From Planctomycetia bacterium (GTDB lineage: Bacteria; Planctomycetota; Planctomycetia; Planctomycetales; Planctomycetaceae), in contig JAPLNX010000311.1 in the NCBI GenBank assembly GCA_026400935.1, forward strand, positions 1 to 54,350: a stretch of 54,350 bases of DNA. Reading direction: 5' to 3'. Shown here one piece after another: positions 8,684 through 16,552 of this stretch (its first letter is position 1; each line of letters opens with the position of its first letter). The position numbers and the translations under genes are program-made. The notes under the pieces were generated by a model, which saw only the letters and a list, made by a program, of their open reading frames with translations, ran no database searches and was not told the DNA's origin.

Positions 8684-9991
8684 TCAGCGAACGGTATCGA
8701 GGACGGTTTTGGCGGCGCGCGACAAACGCCGCATCCCTTCGCGAATGCCATCCGGCGATTGCACACCGAAGCTGAGCCTCATGCCGTTGCGTTGTCGCTG
8801 TTCCGGCGGGCCGCCGAAGCAGAGTTCGCCGGGGACGTACATGACTTGCTCGACGTCGACCGCCTGTCGGAAGAGCGGCGAGTCGAAGCCGGTGAGGACG
8901 TGCGACGGGAGCGTCATCCAAACGTAGAGACCGCCTGTGGGATGAACCCACGAAACTCCCGGCATATCGCTGAAGAATTCGTCGGCGCCTGACAGCATCG
9001 CGTTACGTTTGAGGCGATACGCGGTGCGAACTTCCTCGGCATGAGTGGCAAAACGCCCAGATGCGAGAAGTTCTGTGATCAAGTACTGATTGAAATTCGC
9101 CGAGCCGAAATCTTGGTTCCCTTTCAAATCGTTGATCGCCTCACGCAGGCATTGAGGCATCAGACCAAAGCCGACTCGGACACCGGGAGAGAAACTTTTT
9201 GAAAACGTCCCGGCATGAATGACTGTCTCACCCGTGCGGTCGAAGCTCCAAACGCTCGGCAGTGCAGGGCCGTCGTAATGCAGTTCACGGTAGGCGGCAT
9301 CTTCTAACACAAAAATGCGCTGCTGCTTCGACCAACGGTTTGCGATCTCGACCAACTCGCGCCGGCGTTCGAGCGAGAGGCTGATTCCCGTCGGGTTTTC
9401 GAACTCGCTGACCACGTAAATCAGTTTGACGCGAGACAACTCACCGACCGTTTCGAGCCGTTGCAGTTCGGCATTGAGAGCCTCCATGTACAGACCGTGC
9501 TCATCGGACGGCAAAGCAATCGTCCGCGCGCCGACTCCTTCGAGCACTCCCAGAAAAACGAAGTACGTCGGCGCGGCAACCAAGCAGATGTCGCCGGGGT
9601 CCAACAGCGCGTCGGCCAGCAAGGCCAACAACTGCTGCGAGCCGGTCGTGCAGACGACTTCATCAGCCGTCGCGGTGCGTTGCCCGATCGGTGACGACGA
9701 TTGCTCGAGCCCGTTTTGATAACGGGCCAGTTGCTCCCGGAGTCGGAGATCGCCGAGCGTCGTACCATACTGCAACGCGAGCCGCCCCTTCGCGTCGTCA
9801 GCGAGAACACCGCGAGCCGCTTCCAACGCTTCCGTCACGGGCAACGAGGCGGCGTCAACGAGTCCCGCAGCGAGTGACAACACATGAGGTCGTTCAACCC
9901 CTTGCTGCATCAAAAAACTGATGGCTTGATCGGCCGCCCAACGACGACGCTTGCTGAACAACGGAGGCAATTGCGGGCTCGGGGTGGTCAT
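8684..9991 (-). CDS. PLP-dependent aminotransferase class I/II
   Basis: 435 residues from the ATG at 9991 (MTTPSPQLPP). The open frame extends 107 codons further upstream, but that part is non-conserved and runs into the divergent promoter region. Fold type I aminotransferase: substrate-domain start, GSQQLLALLADALLDPGD, a VSEFENPTG motif, LEDAAYRELHYDG, and the PLP lysine in GTFSKSFSPGVRVGF. The pattern fits the 2-aminoadipate/MocR-like aminotransferase group (LysN type) without a GntR DNA-binding domain. The actual amino-acid substrate cannot be read from sequence. It lies 137 nt upstream of the transglutaminase gene on the same strand and is divergent from DUF1501 copy 2. Confidence 0.92.
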   Translation of the reverse strand: MTTPSPQLPPLFSKRRRWAADQAISFLMQQGVERPHVLSLAAGLVDAASLPVTEALEAARGVLADDAKGRLALQYGTTLGDLRLREQLARYQNGLEQSSSPIGQRTATADEVVCTTGSQQLLALLADALLDPGDICLVAAPTYFVFLGVLEGVGARTIALPSDEHGLYMEALNAELQRLETVGELSRVKLIYVVSEFENPTGISLSLERRRELVEIANRWSKQQRIFVLEDAAYRELHYDGPALPSVWSFDRTGETVIHAGTFSKSFSPGVRVGFGLMPQCLREAINDLKGNQDFGSANFNQYLITELLASGRFATHAEEVRTAYRLKRNAMLSGADEFFSDMPGVSWVHPTGGLYVWMTLPSHVLTGFDSPLFRQAVDVEQVMYVPGELCFGGPPEQRQRNGMRLSFGVQSPDGIREGMRRLSRAAKTVLDTVR

Positions 9992-10101
9992 ACTGTTTGG
10001 TCTCGGCGGATTGGTCACAGAAGCCGCGAGTTTGCTGGGAAATGATGCCGAATGCAAAGCCGTCCGCACGACCGGAGCGAACTGCCTTCCGATCGACGCT
10101 C

Positions 10102-10205
10102 GTGGCACGACAATGCCTTCCTTGAATGGGGATCGCAGCGTTATCGTGCCGATGCTTCGACAGCACCGTGTGGCACAACCCACGAAGTGGAACGTCGTGC
10201 CACAC
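10102..10205. repeat. nested inverted repeats in the divergent intergenic region
   Basis: GTGGCACGAC at 10102-10111 pairs with GTCGTGCCAC at 10194-10203, and GTGTGGCAC at 10168-10176 pairs with GTGCCACAC at 10197-10205. The 246-nt gap between the aminotransferase start (9991) and the DUF1501 start (10238) must hold both promoters. These hairpins resemble the dispersed palindromes seen elsewhere in the window more than an operator. Confidence 0.55.
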
Positions 10206-10237
10206 TTTTCAGATACGCTTTTCGTAGGCCAAATGAC

Positions 10238-11581
10238 ATGCTCAACGTTCTCACCTCTGCGAATCGACGCACTGCGTACTGCGACGGCGTTTCGCGGCGA
10301 AGCTTTCTGCAAATCGGTTCGCTGACGGCGGGTGGCTTTTCGCTGTCACTGCCGCAGCTTCTGCGAGCCGAAGAAACCGGATCGCTCAAGGCGTCGAAGA
10401 AGTCCGTAATCATGGTCTATTTGTCCGGAGGAATTTCGCATCAGGACACGGTCGATTTGAAGCCGGACGCTCCCGATGGAATTCGGGGTGAGTTCAAGCC
10501 GATCGGCTCAAAAGTCCCCGGCATCGACTTGTGCGAACTGTTGCCGAAGCTCGCGTCCTGCACCGACAAGCTGGCAATCATCCGCAGTGTCATCGGTCAG
10601 CAGGATGAGCACAGCAGCTTTCAAAGCCTCGTCGGCAAGCCGATGGGTTTGGCGTTGCAAGAAGGTTGGCCGAACTTCGGTTCCATCATCGCTCAGAACA
10701 TGGGACAGCGAGACGCAGCGACCCCCGCATTCGTGGACCTGTTTCCGACGATGCAACATCGGCCCTACAACAGCCCGCCGTCGGGCAAGGTCGGCCCGAT
10801 GTTTCGCGGAGTGCGTGCCGACGGCGAAGACATGGAGAGCATGACGCTCCGGTTTATCGACGCACCCCGATTTGACACGCGCAAGCAGTTGCTCTCGTCG
10901 ATCGACGGCATCAAGCGCGATGTCGATAGCGTGGCACTGGCCGGTATGGATTCGAGTTATCAAAAGGCGTTCGACGTGCTCACGTCGAGCCACCTCGTGA
11001 ATGCGCTCGACGTCGAAAAGGAATCGCCGACGGTGCGCGAGCGCTACGGCAAAGGTTCCGCGAAACATCTCGGCGACGGGGCACCGATGTGGAACGATCA
11101 GTTGCTGCAGGCTCGGCGGTTGGTCGAAGCGGGGGTCCGTTGCGTTACCGTCGCGTATGGATTCTGGGACACGCATGGCAACAACTTCAAATACCTGAAG
11201 GACCACTTGCCGCTGTTCGACACCGGGATCTCGGCACTGATCGAAGACATTTACGCACGTGGTTTGGACCGCGATGTGACGGTCGTCGTCTGGGGCGAGT
11301 TCGGGCGGACCCCGAAGATCAACAAAGACGCCGGTCGCGATCATTGGGCGCGAGTCAACAGTGCGATCCTCGCCGGTGGCGGCATGAAAGTCGGCCAAGT
11401 GATCGGAGCGACCGACAAGCTGGCCGACTCGGCCACTCACCGCCCGGTGCATTACACCGACGTGCTGGCCACAATCTACGACAACCTCGGCTTCGGCGAA
11501 GACCCGTCGTTCACCGAAATCTCAGGCCGCAAAGTCCGCGCTCTGCCGGGAACGGCTCGCGTGGTGAGCGAACTGATTTGA
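10238..11581 (+). CDS. DUF1501 domain protein, Tat-exported (copy 2)
   Basis: 447 residues from the ATG at 10238 (MLNVLTSANR). This start places the twin-arginine motif SRRSFLQIGS at about residue 17, as expected for a Tat signal; the longer frame from 10052 does not. It carries the family motifs MVYLSGGISHQDTVDLKP and VWGEFGRTPKINKDAGRDHW. It shares the overall layout of copy 1 at 179-1588 but is only moderately similar. dapF follows 30 nt downstream and may be co-transcribed. The function of DUF1501 proteins is unproven; the fold suggests a phosphatase/sulfatase-like hydrolase. Confidence 0.93.
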   Translation: MLNVLTSANRRTAYCDGVSRRSFLQIGSLTAGGFSLSLPQLLRAEETGSLKASKKSVIMVYLSGGISHQDTVDLKPDAPDGIRGEFKPIGSKVPGIDLCELLPKLASCTDKLAIIRSVIGQQDEHSSFQSLVGKPMGLALQEGWPNFGSIIAQNMGQRDAATPAFVDLFPTMQHRPYNSPPSGKVGPMFRGVRADGEDMESMTLRFIDAPRFDTRKQLLSSIDGIKRDVDSVALAGMDSSYQKAFDVLTSSHLVNALDVEKESPTVRERYGKGSAKHLGDGAPMWNDQLLQARRLVEAGVRCVTVAYGFWDTHGNNFKYLKDHLPLFDTGISALIEDIYARGLDRDVTVVVWGEFGRTPKINKDAGRDHWARVNSAILAGGGMKVGQVIGATDKLADSATHRPVHYTDVLATIYDNLGFGEDPSFTEISGRKVRALPGTARVVSELI

Positions 11582-11611
11582 AATTTCCATTTGGACTAGG
11601 ACAAACCCATC

Positions 11612-12451
11612 ATGCGTTTCACAAAGATGCACGGAGCCGGGAACGACTACGTTTACGTCAATTGTTTTGAAGAGCGTTATCCGGAGGACGTCGCCAAGTT
11701 GGCGATCGAGATCAGCGATCGGCACTTCGGCGTCGGTGGCGACGGGCTCGTGCTGATCTGCCCGTCCGAAATCGCGGACGCGCGCATGAGGATGTTCAAC
11801 GCCGACGGCAGCGAATCGGAGATGTGCGGCAACGCGATTCGGTGTGTCGCGAAATACCTCTACGATCACGGCATCGCTCGGCAAGAAGCCCTGAAGATCG
11901 AAACCGGTCGCGGCGTGTTGTCATTGCAATGTGAAGTGGAAAATAGCCGCGTCCAACGAGTGCGCGTCAACATGGGTGCTCCCATTCTAAAGAGTGCCGA
12001 CATCCCGACGTCGTTGGCGGGTGATCCGCCGATTCGCCAGAAGTTGTCTGCTGCCGGACGCGAGTTTGAAGTCACCTGCGTTTCAATGGGCAATCCGCAT
12101 TGCGTCACGTTCGTCGATGAAATCAACGACGACTGGGTCTTGCGAGTCGGCCCCGAGATTGAACGCCATCCGGCATTTCCTCGCCGAGTCAACGCCGAGT
12201 TCATCCAAGTGATCTCACCCAGCGAATTCAACATGCGCGTTTGGGAGCGTGGTTCCGGAGAGACGCTGGCATGCGGCACCGGAGCGTGCGCGTCCGCTGT
12301 TGCGGGCGTATTGAACGGCCTGACGAATCGTAAAGTGACGGCACATCTACGTGGCGGCGACTTGCTGCTCGAATGGGCCGAAAGTGGCGAGGTCTACATG
12401 ACCGGCCCTGCCACCGAAGTCTTCAGCGGTCTCTTCCAGCCGAGTCGGTAG
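11612..12451 (+). CDS. dapF: diaminopimelate epimerase
   Basis: 279 residues, the normal length. It converts LL- to meso-diaminopimelate in the cytoplasm, feeding lysine and peptidoglycan synthesis. Both catalytic cysteines are present: Cys72 in [15 protein letters not shown] and Cys221 in [12 protein letters not shown]. The N-terminal [12 protein letters not shown] and the RHFGVGGDG motif are also diagnostic. ATG start at 11612 with AGGAC about 10 nt upstream. It is probably transcribed with the DUF1501 gene. An intact dapF fits the finding that planctomycetes do make peptidoglycan. Confidence 0.97.
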   Translation: MRFTKMHGAGNDYVYVNCFEERYPEDVAKLAIEISDRHFGVGGDGLVLICPSEIADARMRMFNADGSESEMCGNAIRCVAKYLYDHGIARQEALKIETGRGVLSLQCEVENSRVQRVRVNMGAPILKSADIPTSLAGDPPIRQKLSAAGREFEVTCVSMGNPHCVTFVDEINDDWVLRVGPEIERHPAFPRRVNAEFIQVISPSEFNMRVWERGSGETLACGTGACASAVAGVLNGLTNRKVTAHLRGGDLLLEWAESGEVYMTGPATEVFSGLFQPSR

Positions 12452-12644
12452 CGACCAGCCAATGACCAAACGGTGCAGAGAGATTAATAGCACTTCTTGC
12501 ACTTCCACTTGCCACACTTTTCAAAACGGACTATCAACCCGCCCTCTTCTGATTTCTGCTCATATTCCTGCCCTCTCGCGGTCAACTCCAATTCTGGAAC
12601 TTGCCGCAATCCTCCCTTCGCTCCCCTCCTTCCAAGTCACGATC

Positions 12645-13337
12645 ATGACTCGATCTGTCGCTCCAAAATGGATGCCGGCTTGTTGGCGGCATTGTGCGGT
12701 CATCGCTGCACTGCTGATGTCATTCAGCAGCCTCGCTGGATGTTCGTTGGGTGTAATGGCGGGAAAAGCGATTTGGGGGGACCCTAAGACTCAGTCAGAG
12801 TTTCGGAATCGAACAGGCACTGACCTCACCAAGGGCGACAAGACACTGCTGGTTGTTGTACAGACGCCGCAGTCGGTCGAAACGGAGTTACCATCGCTCG
12901 ACCTTGATCTGATTGATGCGATCACTCGGCGACTTAAGTTGCATGGCGTCAAAGTCATCGAACCCGATCAGGTCGCCAAATGGATCGACACGAACGGCGG
13001 ACACTTCGACCATCCAACCGAATTGGCTCAACGATTTGAAACAGACTTCATTGCGGTCATCGACGTTGAGCAGTTCACGTTTCACGATGCAACCAGCCCC
13101 AATCTTTATCACGGAGAGGCTGCAGGACAGGTTCAAGTCTACGAAGTCCACGAAGTGGCAGGATCGAAACAGGCTCAGCAAGTGTTTGGTGCCAACTTCC
13201 GAAATCAATATCCGCAGCACGGCCCCGTACCAGTGGATCAGCTTTCTCCCAAGATGTTCCAAAAACGGTTCATCGACAACTTGTCCGATCGCCTCGGCAG
13301 TCGTTTTTACGACTACCGCATCGGTGATGAGTTTTAA
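12645..13337 (+). CDS. predicted lipoprotein (tandem paralogue 1)
   Basis: 230 residues from the ATG at 12645. The N-terminus is a lipoprotein signal: basic start, hydrophobic stretch, lipobox LAGC. The body shares a pattern with the next gene: a beta strand (TLLVVVQTP), then LKLHGVKVIEPDQVAKWID, a predicted helix, and DFIAVIDVEQFTF. This resembles periplasmic/outer-membrane proteins that regenerate a small alpha/beta domain, but no named family was recognised. An upstream in-frame extension to 12462 is rejected because it would bury the signal peptide. The 193 nt between dapF and this gene is pyrimidine-rich with no evident gene. Confidence 0.75.
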   Translation: MTRSVAPKWMPACWRHCAVIAALLMSFSSLAGCSLGVMAGKAIWGDPKTQSEFRNRTGTDLTKGDKTLLVVVQTPQSVETELPSLDLDLIDAITRRLKLHGVKVIEPDQVAKWIDTNGGHFDHPTELAQRFETDFIAVIDVEQFTFHDATSPNLYHGEAAGQVQVYEVHEVAGSKQAQQVFGANFRNQYPQHGPVPVDQLSPKMFQKRFIDNLSDRLGSRFYDYRIGDEF

Positions 13338-13385
13338 TCACGCTCCAGACGTTTTCACGATCTTCGCCAGACGAAAGAACGACGT

Positions 13386-14072
13386 ATGACCAAAGCCTCA
13401 CAGTCTCGCATCACAGGATGGCGTTCCTGGTGTTGGACCGCGCTGCTGTTGTTGCCAGTGACGCTGACGGGCTGCTTGAAGCCGTTGATCATGTTGGGTT
13501 ATCTCATCGGTGGTCCGCCGTCGATTGAGCCGGACTTCGACATTATGACCAAGAAGTCGATGACGGAAAAAGATGTCACGGTTGCTGTCGTCTGCTACGC
13601 ACCGCTCGAGGTGAAATACGACTTCTCTGCCATTGATGCGGAACTCGCGAAGTATGTCACCTATCGCCTCGTTCAGCACAAAGTGAAGGTCGTTAATCCT
13701 GACCAAGTGCGAGCCTGGCTTGATGAGAACACCGATTGGGATGAGCCGTCGGAAATTGGCAAAGCACTCAATGTGAAATACGTCGTCTACATCGACCTCG
13801 AAAGTTTCAACCTCTGGGAGGAACACAGCAACAACCTACTGCGCGGTCGCTCCGAAGGTTTGGTCAGCGTGTTTGAGATCAACTCTGACGGTGACGGCGA
13901 GAAGGTCTATACGAAGGAAATCACCTCAAAATTCCCACTCGCCGCTCCACGTCAATCGACCGAAGTGCCATATGCGACCTTCAAGCAACAGTACCTCACC
14001 CGCCTGAGCGAAGAGATCGGTCGTCTGTTTTATGAACACTACAACGGCGACGATATCGGCGACGCAACATAG
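13386..14072 (+). CDS. predicted lipoprotein (tandem paralogue 2)
   Basis: 228 residues. The signal sequence ends in the lipobox LTGC near residue 30. The body parallels the preceding gene: VTVAVVCYAP, LVQHKVKVVNPDQVRAWLDE, KYVVYIDLESFNLWEEHS, and a C-terminal helix with RLSEEIGRLFYEHY. The two genes are 48 nt apart and probably arose by tandem duplication and form an operon. The function is unknown; both proteins should face the periplasm. Confidence 0.75.
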   Translation: MTKASQSRITGWRSWCWTALLLLPVTLTGCLKPLIMLGYLIGGPPSIEPDFDIMTKKSMTEKDVTVAVVCYAPLEVKYDFSAIDAELAKYVTYRLVQHKVKVVNPDQVRAWLDENTDWDEPSEIGKALNVKYVVYIDLESFNLWEEHSNNLLRGRSEGLVSVFEINSDGDGEKVYTKEITSKFPLAAPRQSTEVPYATFKQQYLTRLSEEIGRLFYEHYNGDDIGDAT

Positions 14073-14110
14073 CTGAAGCGACTTGCCCAGACACTCTCTT
14101 CGTGTCTTAG

Positions 14111-14166
14111 TAGGACGGGCACTCTTGCCCGTCGAATGGCACCAGCCGGGCAAGAGTGCCCGACCT
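14111..14166. repeat. palindromic repeat between convergent genes, likely bidirectional terminator
   Basis: Arms CGGGCACTCTTGCCCG (14116-14131) and its inverse (14147-14162), extended by TAGG/CCTA flanks, form a long GC-rich hairpin with a 15-nt loop. It lies between the stops of the lipoprotein (14072) and cytidine deaminase (14190). No T-run follows, so a dispersed palindrome is as likely as a classical terminator. Confidence 0.8.
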
Positions 14167-14189
14167 ACTCTCTGCATTTGTCGAATCAA

Positions 14190-14588
14190 TCAACTCGCCG
14201 GAAATACAAATCGCCCGGGAAGTAATTCGGCAAGCGTTGCTTCAACAACTCGATCCGGACGATCTGCGTCAATCAACAACACGAGCAAGTCATCGCAAAA
14301 CTCCGACGCCACTTGCCGACAGGCTCCGCATGGCGCGTGACCTCCCGCCGTCGCGACAGCCAACGCTTGAAAGCGGCGGTGTCCGGAAGTGATCGCGGTC
14401 CCAAAGGCAACTCGCTCAGCGCAGATCGTCAGCCCATACGACGCGTTTTCGACGTTGCTACCAACAATAATTTCACCCGACTCCGTGAGCAGCGCGGCCC
14501 CGACCAAAAACTTTGAGTAGGGTGCGTGAGCAGTCTGTCGCGTGGCACAGGCATGAGCGATCAAGCTCGTCCGCTCAAGTTCGGTCAT
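14190..14588 (-). CDS. cdd: cytidine deaminase
   Basis: 132 residues from the ATG at 14588, the standard length of the homotetrameric class. It deaminates cytidine and deoxycytidine for pyrimidine salvage. Zinc site and catalytic Glu: Cys56-Ala-Glu58 (TICAERVAFG) and Cys87/Cys90 (PCGACRQ). The NVENASYGLT substrate-binding motif is intact. A longer frame to 14714 overlaps pyruvate kinase and is rejected. The gene follows pyruvate kinase by 14 nt and so forms an operon with it. Confidence 0.95.
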   Translation of the reverse strand: MTELERTSLIAHACATRQTAHAPYSKFLVGAALLTESGEIIVGSNVENASYGLTICAERVAFGTAITSGHRRFQALAVATAGGHAPCGACRQVASEFCDDLLVLLIDADRPDRVVEATLAELLPGRFVFPAS

Positions 14589-14602
14589 GAGCAATCTCAC
14601 TC

Positions 14603-16066
14603 TCACGGGATCATGTGGACCATCATCAGGTCGTGTCCTTCGTCCGACCAGTTCGTACTGGCAATCAGCACAACTCGGCTGCCGGAGGCGAACACCTTTT
14701 TGCGTTTGCCCCATTCAACCACATAACGCAGCAAAGGTTCGGGGTTACCAACAGTTTTGGTGTCTGTCGCGACCGGCGTCACCCCCCAGAAGAGACACAT
14801 ACGACGCGTGATTTCCGGACGATCACTCACCGCGATGATCGGCACCGAAATGCGTTGATTCGACAGTGACATTGCAGTCAGCCCAGATCGTGATGCGACA
14901 GCGATGACATCCGCCTTGAGATGCTCCGCCGCCGCGCCGGCCCCCAATGTGACCGCTTCAGTAACCACCAGCGCGCGAGCTTTCAGCTTGCCGGGACTAC
15001 CCCGAAAATGAGCTGATTCGACCAACTGTTCCGCTTCACAGGCGATGTGGTTCATCATTGCCACAGCTTCAACCGGATAATCGCCGACAGCAGATTCACC
15101 AGAGAGCATGACAGCGTCGCTCCCATCAAGCACGGCATTCGCAACATCAGTGACTTCAGCGCGCGTCGGCAATTCGTTGTGCTGCATGCTGTCCAGCATT
15201 TGCGTCGCCGTGATCACTGGAATGCGATGCTGATTGCAAAGTCGGATGATCTTCTTTTGCAAAATTGGGACACGCGCGATATCGACTTCAACGCCCAGAT
15301 CGCCGCGAGCGACCATCACCGCATCGGTTTCCACCAAGATAGCGTCAAGATCGTCAATGGCTTCGAGCTTTTCAATCTTCGAGACAATCAGTGGCGTGAC
15401 CTTCGGCTTCGCGGCAGTAATCGCTTCACGCAGCAGACGAACGTCAGCCGCGCTTCTCACGAAACTCAGCCCGACAAAATCGAGTTCGTGTTCCAGCGCC
15501 CAAGCGAGGTCCAAGCGATCCTTCTCCGTGAGGCTCGGCGTGCTTAACGCAACGCCGGGCAAGTTGACTCCCTGCCGACTACGAATTTTTCCGGGGCCAT
15601 CAACAACACAGACAACCCGTCCGGCATTCGCGTCTTGCTCGGTCACTTTCACAGAGACAGTTCCATCTGCCATCAAGATTCGATCGCCCGGACGAACGTC
15701 GTCAATGAGTTGCTCATAGGTGCAAGTGAAGTGGCCGGGGACATCGCTTTGCTCACCACGGATGAATTCCACCGTCGCGCCGAGTTCGCAAACAAAACAA
15801 TCGCCGGGCAATACACCGAGCCGAATCTTCGGTCCCGAAAGATCGCCGAGGACGCCAATCGGGTGCTGCAACTCAGCAGAGATCGAACGAATCAGGCCCA
15901 TCACTTCATGCAGCCAGTCGTAGCGACCGTGAGCGAAATTCAAACGGAAAATATCGACGCCTGCTTGAACGAGAGCCTTGAGTTTATCTCGCGTGCCACA
16001 GGCTGGGCCAACAGTGGCAATGATTTTGGTTTTTGAAAGTCGAGTATCACGAATAATCGAGGGCAT
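14603..16066 (-). CDS. pyk: pyruvate kinase
   Basis: 487 residues from the ATG at 16066; a TTG six codons upstream is the alternative and neither has a clear ribosome site. It transfers phosphate from phosphoenolpyruvate to ADP in the last step of glycolysis. Motifs: TKIIATVGPA at the start, RLNFAHG, SKIEKLEAIDDLD (general acid Lys), MVARGDLGVE (metal site), TATQMLDSM, and MLSGESAVGDYPVEAV. The C-terminal allosteric domain is complete. The first gene of a two-gene operon with cdd. Confidence 0.96.
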   Translation of the reverse strand: MPSIIRDTRLSKTKIIATVGPACGTRDKLKALVQAGVDIFRLNFAHGRYDWLHEVMGLIRSISAELQHPIGVLGDLSGPKIRLGVLPGDCFVCELGATVEFIRGEQSDVPGHFTCTYEQLIDDVRPGDRILMADGTVSVKVTEQDANAGRVVCVVDGPGKIRSRQGVNLPGVALSTPSLTEKDRLDLAWALEHELDFVGLSFVRSAADVRLLREAITAAKPKVTPLIVSKIEKLEAIDDLDAILVETDAVMVARGDLGVEVDIARVPILQKKIIRLCNQHRIPVITATQMLDSMQHNELPTRAEVTDVANAVLDGSDAVMLSGESAVGDYPVEAVAMMNHIACEAEQLVESAHFRGSPGKLKARALVVTEAVTLGAGAAAEHLKADVIAVASRSGLTAMSLSNQRISVPIIAVSDRPEITRRMCLFWGVTPVATDTKTVGNPEPLLRYVVEWGKRKKVFASGSRVVLIASTNWSDEGHDLMMVHMIP

Positions 16067-16552
16067 GATGGTTTCAAATCGCAATCGTCAAAAGATAGGC
16101 CGGGCCGTGAGCGCTCGTGCCAAACCGGTCAGAGACGGAGTTGTACTCAGCCGCTGTTTGAAAGACACGCGATGTTTTCGGTGAGCCGGGTGGCGTCAAC
16201 TCCCGGACAAAACGAGACACGGGACCATCCAGGGTTGACGCCGCCCGGCTCGCGATTAGCTTAACGCAGTTCAAATCGCGCGAAGCTCTGCGTTGCTGAG
16301 CAAGAAACCTGTCAAAGAAACCGTCATGTTCCAGCAGCCAACATTGACACTGCTTCGAGTCGTCTCAAGGATGTGCCCCGTTGGTTCCTGGCGAGCAATT
16401 CGATCCCGATGGGACAGTGAAATCGGTCACAGAATGGACCGAGCATCTCGCGCAAATGCTGATTGGAACTAACAGCGCGGGCCACACTTGAATGTAATTT
16501 CCCCCCATCGTTCTTGGGCCTCCCCGTGCCCATATTTTGAGGATTGTGTGCC
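16067..16552. other. 486-nt intergenic region between divergent pyk and the RTX-like gene
   Basis: No convincing gene. It contains a palindrome (16183-16251) and must hold both divergent promoters; no promoter hexamers stand out. Short open frames on the minus strand (16074-16274 and 16324-16554) run through the repeat or across the next gene's start and lack any protein-like composition. Confidence 0.6.
16183..16251. repeat. palindromic repeat GAGCCGGGTGGCGTCAAC
   Basis: GAGCCGGGTGGCGTCAAC at 16183-16200 is inverted at 16234-16251 with one mismatch (T/C), with a 33-nt spacer. It is a different sequence family from the other hairpins in the window. Confidence 0.8.

Noticed and set aside
10508-11452. 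314-codon minus-strand frame opposite DUF1501 copy 2
   Set aside because: Antisense to a clear Tat-exported DUF1501 gene, with no start signal or protein-like pattern.
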